Shown: piece by piece, positions 12,241 through 23,560 of the stretch
Layout: every line of letters begins with the position of its first letter
How positions within the stretch are numbered: the first letter of the stretch is position 1
From: Nymphaea colorata
Lineage: Eukaryota; Streptophyta; Magnoliopsida; Nymphaeales; Nymphaeaceae
Length of the DNA stretch: 64,000 bases
Direction: 5' to 3'
NCBI RefSeq assembly: GCF_008831285.2
Contig: NC_045146.1
Span: forward strand, 23,577,703-23,641,702
The notes under the pieces: generated by a model
Database searches by the model: none
What the model was told of the DNA's origin: nothing
The model's input: only the letters and a program-made list of their open reading frames with translations
Made by a program: the position numbers and the translations under genes

Positions 12241-15200
12241 TCAAAATCAAGTTTGCTTTTGTGAGCAATCGTCCAACCACGTCGCCCGTTTTCCTTCCCC
12301 CAACGGATCAGTTGATTACGTCCACGCTTCGCACTGCCGCTGGATGCCTACATAATCGGGTCAGATTCGGGTGGGGTCAAAATGTTATCAAAAACCGATT
12401 CATTTGGATTTGGACTTGGAAGTCAAATTAGATTAGTTGAAAGAGATTCGGATCTAACTAATTTTAAAAAAAATGGATTTTACCAATTTCGAATCTGACC
12501 CCACTTGGATCCAATATTTGTCACTGAATCGAACTAATAGCGTTTGGATTTGCTCTATATCCAACCCGAATGGGAACGACGAATGCTATGGAACTCATGT
12601 AGGCTACTCTAAAAGAAAGTTGATGTGTTTGCCTTTTCTTTTTAACTATTTTCTCATATATGACGTAAAACGACTTATTTTGCAACAAGATGCCGGACTC
12701 AATATTTCTGTACCTAAGCATTTGTTAAGGGTGTGTTTGATTGCCTGGTTAAATAAGTCTAGGGATGTTTTGATTAAGAAAAACATGGAGTGCCGTACTA
12801 TATTCACACAAACACATGTCTTTTAGCCAACATAACAAAAGTGTGTTCCCGTATCAAGGAACAATGATGTGTGGTTACTGAATGTGTTTACATCATCTTA
12901 TTTACTACGAAAGTGGTTAATTATGATTGCTACATGTATTTCAAGACACTGAGAATAAATGGTTAAAATATAGCACTGAAATGAACTTAGCGCATTAGAA
13001 GAGGAAATATAAGCTACATTGGAAACGATTCAAGATTATACAAGGAATCATTTATTTTCTTAATCAACTTGGGTTGATCGATTTTAAATCCCGCTTTTCA
13101 CAATATATGTATGATGAAAGAGGCTATACGACAACTTTTTAAGTTTTTAAAAAGTCATAGATAATATTATTTTTTTATTAAGATAATAGCGATGAAGGAA
13201 AGTGGGCATTCTGTGGGAAGACACGTGTCACTCACGTGAACGGCCCACAAGTACGAGCGCACGTCCTTCTGGGCCCCGTTGTTGGAAAGCATCGCCTGGC
13301 TGACGTGGCAACTGAACCAACCACAAGCCCACAAGCGTAGTCATCAGCCACGTCGGACGCCACTCCCACTCCCTCCCCGCCTTTTTCCGCCTTATCCGCA
13401 TCTCGTAGCCCACCTGCCTTGCCACGTCATCCTCAACCCGATTGCTCCCTTTCCCTCCCGCCACGTGCCCCCTCTTTCTTGGAGCTGACTCGGATCGACC
13501 ACCGCCCTCACTTGCGGTCCTCAACCCCGCCACGTGGTCGATCCTTGTCCTCTCATCTCCACGATGAACGGACCTGGAAGCCCCCCCGTTGATGCAGGAT
13601 AACGCTCCGCCGCGTGTTTGTATTTGTCCTCCTAATTATCGTCGCTAATTCTTTTTGGTTAACCCTTTCGGAAAAAGACTCCGTCGACCAAAGGGGTCGT
13701 TCTTTGTTTAGTCTGCTTTCAAATAATCCTCGACATCATGAGATTTTCTGTGATCAGACTGTTTATCCCGACCTCGTTGGGACTCGATGTTTCGGATCTG
13801 GATCTATAAGGACTAAAAACTAACCACCCATTTATACTTTTATGTATTTCCTATGAGATGTGGAGCGGTTCAATACAACAAGAATAGTGTTGGGATCGGA
13901 CGAGAGTAGGAAATCCACCTCCATTAATGGTAACCGTGTTTGTCTTTGTTATTTCTATTTGAATGCTGTATGTATGTTTTGTTTGGCACATCGACGTGCC
14001 TTTGTTGGTGTTGTTAGGTCTACAGTGGCGCACTCATGCTCCCTCCTCGTCTCTTGGTCACCACAAAGCGTTCGGGACGCGATGGGCTTGCTAACATAAA
14101 GAGTTGCCTGTTTACAATCAATTATGATGCCTAGGAGTTCATGTCTCTCGTTGCATACATACAAGCATGCATGCATGCATTCTAAATTTAAGATATAGTG
14201 TCTACATATATATGAGGATATCCTTATCTCAAAAGTTGGATAAGACAACTACAAATGATCATGACCACATTTTTCTTTAATAATATTCAGGATTTTTTGT
14301 TCAATGAGGCCTTTAATTGTTCCTTATATGTGGTAAAGAAATAATGCACAACATGTTGGTGCGAGAGAGGCACTCGCCAAAAGGATGATTGCTGCTGCAT
14401 CTAATAAATGAGACGTACAAGGATTGTGACTCTCAAAGTAACATGATTTTGAACAAGTGGGAGTTGTTGTTTTTTTTTTGTTATTGTTATTTTTATGCTT
14501 TTTGTAATTGATTACAATGCTTAATATCTCAATATGCGCTTTTAGTCAGTTACAATTTATATAAAAAAGTTACAACCAAGACATATAAAGCCAAAGTTTA
14601 TAACAAATATCGAACATTTGATGACCTTAATTTTGATTATAAAGTGGAAATTTTAGAAACAAAATTCCACTTCAATTTGGAATTAGTTCCATAGTTAAAA
14701 ATGATGTATTTGACGAAATAATAATTAAAATTGTAGAAGTAATGAATTAAAACCATCATGACATGCATGTCTTTAAGGATGAACAGAATAAAAATTCTAT
14801 ATTCATACTTCAGCCTCATAGGCAAAATCATAATTCTAAAATTTTGATTCAAGAATGAATCTATAATTCATAATCTAAGTTCTTTGTTCTATAGAACTCT
14901 ATAATTCCGGCCTCGTCAGGCGCCCTATTAAAGAACACTAGTGACTGCCTCATATCGCAAGCGATTTTAGTTTGCATTAAGAAAAAACTATAAATTAGAA
15001 CAACTAAGTGTGATACTTAATAACTGCATAAATCTCCAAATTCCTTCACGACCATATTAATACAACACTTAATTTATTATGAATTTGGTACTGTAAATAT
15101 ATATACATATATTCCCATCGTCTGAAATTTTAAATATTAAATCAAATTAAGATTAGTTTATCGGTATTAGTTTTTCAAGAAATCACATCAAAAAATGAAA

Positions 15201-15675
15201 AGGCTGCAAGAGAACGATACTGAGAAGCGACTTTAACAAAGGTTAATATGACAGACACATCTAGGTGTCTCTATTATCCTAAGAGCAGGCCATGGAAACT
15301 CTGAAACAAACAAAAACAAAATCAGGGAGGAGATTGTGAGAAATTTTACTATTGTGCACATTTGAAAGCTTGGCATATAATAATCCAGGGAAGGCGCTGT
15401 CCCGGCAGCGCCTCCATCACGTGCAGGGCCTTCCCCTGTATCTGCGTTCCGTCGCCGTCGATCTTCCCAGCCAACGGACACTTGCTCACTCAGCATCCTT
15501 CTACTCTCCTTTTCCTTTTCCCCGCCATCCGTAAACAGTGGGAGGGAAGAAGGCAGCACCGTTGCGGACGGCTCCCTTCTTCGTCCTCTCCTCAACCATC
15601 AGATCGGCATTGTCTCCGACGCCTTTATCTGCCGGATACCTAGGGTTTGTCGGTTTTAGTATTTGCCGCATTTAA
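12241..15675. other. divergent intergenic region between HCF244 and ESV1
   Basis: About 3.4 kb separating two genes transcribed away from each other, so it should carry both promoters. It holds a GC-rich ACGT-element cluster (about 13,221-13,541) and GC-rich sequence at about 15,390-15,650 that is probably the ESV1 5' UTR or core promoter. AT-rich DNA with no coding signature fills about 13,850-15,350. The stretch 12,350-12,540 holds imperfect inverted words (GGGTCAGATTCGGG and GAATCTGACCCC), possibly a degraded transposon. Confidence 0.5.
13221..13541. promoter_or_regulatory. cluster of ACGT-core (G-box/ABRE-like) elements
   Basis: Within about 320 bp I count seven ACGT cores in G-box or ABRE-like context: ACACGTGTCA (13,221), TCACGTGA (13,232), TGACGTGGCA (13,301), GCCACGTCGG (about 13,348), GCCACGTCAT (13,421), GCCACGTGCC (about 13,460) and GCCACGTGGTC (about 13,529). 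ACGT cores are the known binding sites of plant bZIP, bHLH (PIF) and ABF factors. The block is GC-rich in AT-rich surroundings and lies about 1 kb upstream of HCF244 and 2.2 kb upstream of ESV1. Which gene it serves is inference. Confidence 0.5.
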
Positions 15676-15699
15676 ATGGCGTCGCTAATGGACAGGTAG
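15676..15699 (+). CDS. short upstream ORF in the ESV1 leader
   Basis: ATG followed by six sense codons and TAG (MASLMDR), ending 17 nt before the ESV1 start codon. If the transcript begins upstream, ribosomes would meet this ORF first. Function is not known; short uORFs often lower main-ORF translation. The transcript start is not visible, so its inclusion in the mRNA is inferred. Confidence 0.35.
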   Translation: MASLMDR

Positions 15700-15716
15700 A
15701 GAACTGAGCGGGGGAA

Positions 15717-18700
15717 ATGGAGGCGAGCCGCTGGGGGGCGTTTTATGCGCCTTACGTCGGTCTGAGGCTGAAACCGTTCGGACCGCCGACGGCGTGTTCG
15801 TTTGGCCGACGGTTCGTCTGCGTCTCCCTCGACTCGAACCGCTCCGGCTTGGCCGACACCAGCCGGAATAGGAAGGTGAAGCCCGGGAGCGGGGAGGGGG
15901 CGGAGGAAGCCGTCGATCGGGGGCTCGAGCGCGGCCCGTGGGAGGGGCCGGCGAAGAAGCGGCCGCGGGAGGCTCGCGTTCGCGCTCTGCAATCTCGGCC
16001 CTTCACCGCTGCGAGGTGCTTTGTTTCTATTTGCCTCCTTTTTTTTTTCTCCTACGGTGCTTTGTTTGTCAAGACATTGCATTGTATGTATGGTGTTTCT
16101 CGCGAGTTTTCTGGATGCCTGGTAGTTTTTCATTTTTCCTTCTTTACAACTCGATCTTGGTGCAAGGAATTCGACGTTTCGAATTCTTTCCATGGACAGG
16201 AAAGGATTCGAAAAGAGTAGCAAGGGAAATGCGGCTTATGTTTGAGTTGAAAAGTTAATATCTTGTCTGCTTTCATCTAAGAATTTAGTGGGTGAACTTG
16301 ATAAACTCTGCCATCTACGATATGGAAAATGTTGTTCGTATGGTAGGTTCTAAATGCTAGAGTTGGTGCCTGGAAGGATGGTTGGACAGTGAAACAACGG
16401 GGTCCTAGCCGAGGTCCTCTGGCTGAAGTGGATTTTCTGGCTATTCGCCGACCAATTAAGAAACAGTGCAGATTGTATGAGAATGCTTAAACATGACAAA
16501 ATCTATTTGCTTGGGTGTCGAGCACAGCATGGTACATGGCAAAATCTTAAGTATTCAGGTGCGGCGTTCGAGTAGTATCGATTTAGATTGACTGAGTCAA
16601 AAACCTTTATTGAATTTAGTGTTCTTGTCTGTGGAAAAAGGAATCGGACGCTATTTCAAAAAGCTTTCGATTGTTGTTTTTTACGGTTGCGTCCGTTGAA
16701 ATCTGTACTACCTGGCATGACAAGGAACGATCGGTTTCGGATAATTGTAGCTTTTGCTTTATTCAAGTTTTAAACAGTAAAATTCTGGTGTCTGCAAATG
16801 TTTTGTGCCCCTCTGTTTCTTCTGCTCTCATTCGTTGGCTTGTTTTACTCTATCTCTTGTTTGATCCTGTCAGATCACTTGCTGCTTCATTCCCTAGATC
16901 CAGTTTGAGGTAGGAGAGTGGATTGTTTATTAAGTGAATAATACACGGTTCACTTAAGCCATTAGGATCAAATTTCTTCACTTAAACCATTAGGATCAAA
17001 TTTCTTTGGCAGGGTTTGTGAACTTCAGAATATACGTCTTCTACCTTGTTATATACTTCAGTTGAAGTATGTTACTTCTAGCACGCTTTTCAGGTCTCTT
17101 TGTCACAGGTATGCGATATGAAGTGGTCAACTTCCATTTGAGAACTAAAGGTGTAAAACATGTGAAAGGATACATTATTATAGTTGACTTGAATCAGATA
17201 ATGAGTGTAGGCATTTCTGATATTGCTGATTAGATCGCAAATGGATGAGAAAGACTCACAAAGTCTGTTGATCCATGCTTCAGGAGTCCCTAGAGCGACT
17301 TCAAATAGGCACTGGTACGTGGATATGTTAGGAGAACCCTATATTACTTGGAAAGCATGTACAAATACACATAGACATGTACATGTATATGAATCACCGT
17401 TTATCATGCATCTTCCAGCTTGTCCTCTTTCCTGGATAAAGTTTCCCCTATGTTTTTGACCTTTTAATTGTTAAAGTTTTTTCTGATATATTAGTTTCCA
17501 TGTCCTTTGGAAGTTTTGACCATATTTATCTACTAAATTTGTGAAACTTTTGCATTTATATATATAGCTGTTAAATGCTCTTTCTTTACTTGCAGACCTA
17601 GGGATGCCTCCGTGCAAGATCAGTTCTTTCCTCGCTGTAGTCCAAAAAACTTTCCTCCACAATCTCGTGATACTCCACCCAAGAGGGGTTCGGTTCTACA
17701 CTGAAGTAGCATATTTAGATTCTTGAATGTTGCAAGAGTTCTCCAAATAAAATTTTCAAAATATTATTTTGAGAGTTTGTCATTGACTTTCTGTAATTAG
17801 TTTTTGACATTTCCTCTGGTTTATTCTATACGTTAACATGTCTCACTTTTTTTCCTTCATGCTTCGTTATGTTACCCTGTACCATGTCTATGTAGAACAA
17901 ACTATATTTCTTAGTTTATCTATCTTGTGTATTGGTCTTTTTGACTCATCTTTGCTTTTTAACTGATCTAGTAAGCTTGACGCAGATACTGGCATTGCTA
18001 GTGAAAAAGACTGGGGGATCAATTTGCTAAACGAAAATGTAAATGAGTCTGGCACAAATAAAGATGGCAGTACATGGTACCGTGAAAGTGGGGAGGATCT
18101 TGGTGAAAATGGATATAGGTGTCGTTGGGCCATCATGGGTGGTCGCAGCCAGGATGGTTCTTCAGAATGGAGAGAAACGGTAAATTGAGCTTTACTTAAT
18201 TTTTCTTGTGTGGCCATCTGGTGGATCTGGGAGATATTTCTGGAATCATGGGAATATATAATTTTGAAATTCTAAAGCTTCACATTTGTAACTTTTTTTT
18301 TTTTACATACATCTCGATCGACATGATTATCTTGGGGTTAGATGAATTTGAATTATAGATAATTTGGCAAAAGTCCACATGGTAAATTGTGCTTATATTC
18401 TCATTGGTAATGAGTGAGACTTAGGATCATGGTTATACTAATAAATTATTTGAGGTGAAAATTACTCCCAGAGGAATCCTCTAAAATGAATTGGTCATTT
18501 GGCTCTGATCTTTCTTCAAAGGAATATTGAAGGGGAGAAAAAACTAAAAAACAATGAAAAAAATGACAAAAGAAAAGGAAATTTCATTCTATGTTTGATG
18601 CTTATGTTGAAGAGTTGGTTTCTCTTAGTTTTACCCATTGTCATAGTAAACACGTTTTATTCTAAAAAGCATGAAAAAAAAACACTAAAAACAGAGCAAC

Positions 18701-21700
18701 AGAAACAAGGGAAAAAATGCATTTTTTCAATGCAAAAATGAAAAACACGTTTTATATATTTTTTTTCCATTTTTTTGCGTTTTTATGCATTCTTTACATT
18801 TTTTAGTTACCGGATTTTTATTTTCACATGTTATTTTTAAGATTTTCATTTTTTAATTTTTAAAAACTTGTTGATATTTTTCCAATATTTTCTCGAGAAA
18901 AACAACTCTGCCGTATTATACCTGAAAAACCCTCACTGTTTAATACCCCAAAACGATATTTGTGACAAACTTTTAGCTGTACTTCTTAAGTATTGAGTAC
19001 CTTTAGTTAATGCACTTTTGTCGTTTCATTTTCAGTGGTGGGAGAAAGCTGACTGGACTGGGTACAAAGAACTAGGTAAAAACACTTTTGATGAATAGAA
19101 ATTTCTTACCTACTGCATCTTGATATCTGAAAAAGTTTGATCTATTTCATCTGTTCAACTTTTTGTCACTATTTCTTCTGTCTGCTGAACCCACTAGCCA
19201 TGAGCCTGTCTTCCAACCTTTCCTTGTCTTATTTATTTTGTCCTAGGAAATTATTCCTTCTTGAGCTGTTGAGTGATAAATGTGTATCAGAGATATTGAT
19301 GTCACCTTCTCAAAGTAATTGTTATCTCCAAAACCCTCCTTTTTGGTGTACTATTTGAAATGAACTTCATGGTTGGACTGCAATTGTTTGTCATGGTTCA
19401 ATTCTTTCATCTATATTGACTTTCTTTTTTCTTTGTGAGCAATTTTGTATTTTTTCAGGAGTGGAGAAATCTGGAAAGAATGCAGAAGGTGATTCATGGT
19501 GGGAAACTTGGAAAGAAGTTCTTTATCAAGATGAGTGGAGGTAGATCTGCATCACATTTTTTGTCGTAATGTGGTTCATTCTGAGAATCATAATAATTAA
19601 ATGTTGTGTAAATGGTGGAAGTATCTGGTCTCTCAATGAAATTTTGTTCTGCCTGTTAAAGTTTTGTATGTTGTCCTTTTTAGCTGAAAATTATTGTCAA
19701 AATCTTTTGACTGTCTGTCTCGCTGTCTTTATTGTACAATCATGTTTTTTTCTGATAATGGAACTGCTATTCCAAGTATCCCCTGGTCCCATTATTTATT
19801 AACTCAACAAACAGTGTGCTTTATTTTTCTTCAACCAATAATTTTGCCTTGTTCATGGCTAGAAGTCTCCCAGATATCTTTGGGACTGTAGGAAGAATAC
19901 CATTGTTTATAGACATTGACTACCACAACAAAGTAATCTAGGTGAATGTGATACAGAGATTGTTTTGAATTTTGTCTATTTTATCATGAAGCCTCACTCA
20001 TAGGATTTATGTCCCTCAATTCAGGGACGCTGGAGACTGTCAACAAATGAGAAAAGGAAAAAAAAGGTATAGATTTAGGATATGAAAATTCGTTACATAC
20101 TGCCACTATTAGTGGCTTCCGGAACTAACTTATTCTTCTGAGCTTTGAGGAGATCAGGTAGATTTGGACCTCAGATACGTGTCAGTTTTTTTTTTAAATC
20201 GAAGTCCTGTGAAATGGTTTCAATTGGATTTCCCAGAGTTTGCTACTTTCTTTTTACCATGTAAGAGGCTCCGTCAATATCTGGCTGGGTGTCTTGATTA
20301 TCCTATGGGCTCCTGTTGTCTCTCTGACAAATTCCTCTCTCAAGTTTTTCCTGTCCTTTCTATAAATAAGACCCGTAGGGTTTTCCTAAATCATGATTGG
20401 CAATGATGTTGAATCGTTGATACATAGAAATTGCATCCTGGTGCTGAAAGTTTCATAGGACATGAATATGTTGTCCAAATTTATTTGAAGTGACACTTCC
20501 TTAAGTGTAGACTACTGGCTTAAGACTTGTCATGGATGCATATCCAAAAATGGTAATATTAGTTAGCCGATTGTCTTTGCTTCTTTAATTCATATCTTTA
20601 TTTTGTTATGTTTTGACATGGGAGCTATTCTTCCTTGGAAGTTGGAACATATATAAGAATATAGCCATTGCTGTTGTCTCCAAATCTTATGAACTGTTAT
20701 GGTTATTAGAAGGGTTGTCAACTTAAATTTCGTTGTATTGAGGTGGTCTATTGCTTTTGTTTTCAGTAACCTGGCACGGATAGAGAGAAGTGCTCAGAAA
20801 CAAGCAAAATCAGGAAACGGCGATGCTGGTTGGTATGAGAAATGGTGAGGGCTGGAGATAATGAACTCCAAACTTATCAGAGCTTTCCATGTGCACATTT
20901 GTTTTCTGTATCCACATCCCACATTCATAAAATGTGATACTGTTCTTCTTGCCTTTTTCTGACTTTATTAGGTGGGAGAAGTACGATGCAAAAGGTTGGA
21001 CTGAGAAAGGTGCTCACAAGTATGGTAGATTGAATGATCAGTCATGGTGGGAAAAATGGGGAGAGCAGTATGACGGGACAGGATCTGTATTAAAATGGTT
21101 TTCTTCATTTCCTTTTGACCTTCAAGACATTGAAGTGGTCTATATCTTTTCATTTTTTCCCATTTTCTAGATCTTTTGCCTTGGTTGGCAAGTACAAAGT
21201 ATTTTCTCAGTATAGTGGAAAGAACATGCTTTCACAAAGTTAAGGATTAATGAACTTACATCTGAAAACACAGTAATGTATGAAGACATGCATCCCATTC
21301 TGCAAACAGTATGGGCCAATTGCATCTTATGCCCCTTACATGCTATGTAGTTAAAAGCTTGTAGGCAGATCTAGGCGGCAGACTCCACAAAAAGGTTTAG
21401 CCTATCCTATTGACAGAAAAGGAGTGGCAGGGAAGAAGAAAAAGAGGAAAAGGGGCAGACTGGGTCACTGGGGGTCTTGAGACTCCTCCACCTCAATCTA
21501 TATGCTATAAGATAAAAGCAACCAATTAAAATATTAAAAGGGAAGACCTTTTTTGTTTGGCTGCTTGGGTGCCTCAGACTAGGCATCTAGGCTGCTTCCT
21601 AGCATCTAGGTGTGCCTTTTACCACAAAGGTCACATATATCGATATGCTCTCATTCTATTGTTTTTCATATGAATTTGTTCTAATAACACTTTTGTGGTT

Positions 21701-22894
21701 TTTTTCAGTTCAAGTTGGTATTCCAATGTGATTTTTTTAATGTTACATTAACAGTTATTTGCTTATTTGTTGAAATCTCGTTGTGAAACATTAAGACTTC
21801 CAGTCTCCATATTGTTTAATTTGAACATTATCTTGTCAGTTGAATGTCTTGTCCTAGTTATTACTGTAGTTGGAGAAATTTTGTTTATTCTGCCTTCTTT
21901 TTTTCTTGGTTCTATGTTCTCAGGACCGATAAATGGGCAGAGACTGAACTTGGCACCAAATGGGGAGACAAGTGGGAAGATAAATTTTTTGCTGGCATTG
22001 GTGCAAGGCAAGGAGAGACATGGCATGTGTCACCTAGTGGTGATCGTAAGTTTGTTAATTTGTTCATTAGCTTGGTGTTTAGTTTATGCCTCTAGCATAT
22101 ATTGTTTTTAATGCGGCAATATGGAGATTGGTTCGTGAATTTATGGTCAACAAATTCTTTTCCTCCCTGTAATCAGGGTTCATTGGTTGACTTGAAGGGT
22201 CACTCATGCTTGTTAGCCGCAAATAAATGTCTCAGCTAAATGAATGCAGACTCTCAGTAAGATTTGTTTCAGTGGAATAAAAAAATCGCTAGGCCTCACT
22301 CTGGATTTGGTTTGTTTACACTTTAATGGATGTGGGCAGGATGTTTCTCTCCTTTTTTTCGGTTTGAGTCCACAGGATGCCTGGGTGTAAATTTTTGCTG
22401 GCATTGGTGCAAAGCAAGGAGAGACATGGCATGTCTCACCTAGTGGTGATCGTAAGTTTGTTAATTTGTTCATTAGCTTAGTGTTTAGTTTATGCCTCTA
22501 GCATATATTGTTTTAAGTGCGGCAATATGAAGGTTGGTGCGTGAATTTATGGTCAACATTTTTTTTCCTCCCTGTAATTAGGGTTCACTGGTTGACTCGA
22601 AGGGTCACTCATGCTTGTTAGCCACAAGTAAATGTCTCAGCTAAATGAGTGCAGACTCTCAGTAAGATTTGTTTTAGTGAAATAAAAAAATCGCTAGGCC
22701 TCACCCTGGATTTGGTTTGTTTACACTTTAATGAATGTCGGCAGGATGTTTCTCTCTTTTTCTTTCAGTTTGAGTCCACAGGATGCCTGGGTGTTGGTTC
22801 CAATGCTAATACAGGTGCCCAATTTCCAAAAAAACCTAGCTTGGTATATAAAAGCAGATAGCCAGATAACTAACTAAATCTATATATCTATACA

Positions 22895-22932
<38 letters not shown>

Positions 22933-23496
22933 AACACATGTTATACCTTGTTGAGATTTATGCTTATGTGCAGTTGGAGAAATGTCTCCATGATTTGTGC
23001 TGAATTGTGCATAACAACTTTCACGTGGAAGAAAAAGGTTTTGCAATTTTAGCATCAGGTAAATCAGTTTATCACTTAAGACACTGATAGCTGCTCATTT
23101 TTAGGATGGTCGAGGACGTGGGGAGAAGAACACTTTGGAACTGGGTATGTGCTCATAGTTTTATATTTCTGAGGAAAAAGTTAAACACCTGTCTCGTCAT
23201 TGTAACACTTTGAAAATATCTTCTTTCTTCAGGTGGAATTATCTGGATTTTTTATTTACTTTCATGTTACATGCTCTGGTTTCTTACCTAACAGTTAAAA
23301 TATGTTGTGTGTTTATAATTATCTTATAGTAAGTGTATTTTGCTCTTTCCTTTTTTTAAGATGATTAATAACCTAAAGATTAAGAGAATAAGAACGTTAC
23401 ATGGGGAAAGTTTCTCTTGTACTTTTGACATCCAAAAGCATTAGAAGACCCATATTAACATGTAATGTTGGTTCATAGTGAATGAGCTTGAAAGAT

Positions 23497-23560
<64 letters not shown>

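Noticed and set aside
22389-22452. A second true copy of ESV1 exon 9
   Set aside because: No acceptor of its own, one T lost, and a stop directly before it in the reading frame; it is a duplicated fragment rather than an exon.
23499-23556. CRISPR-like or structured repeat array
   Set aside because: Pure dinucleotide microsatellite with no spacers; CRISPR arrays are not expected in a plant nuclear genome.
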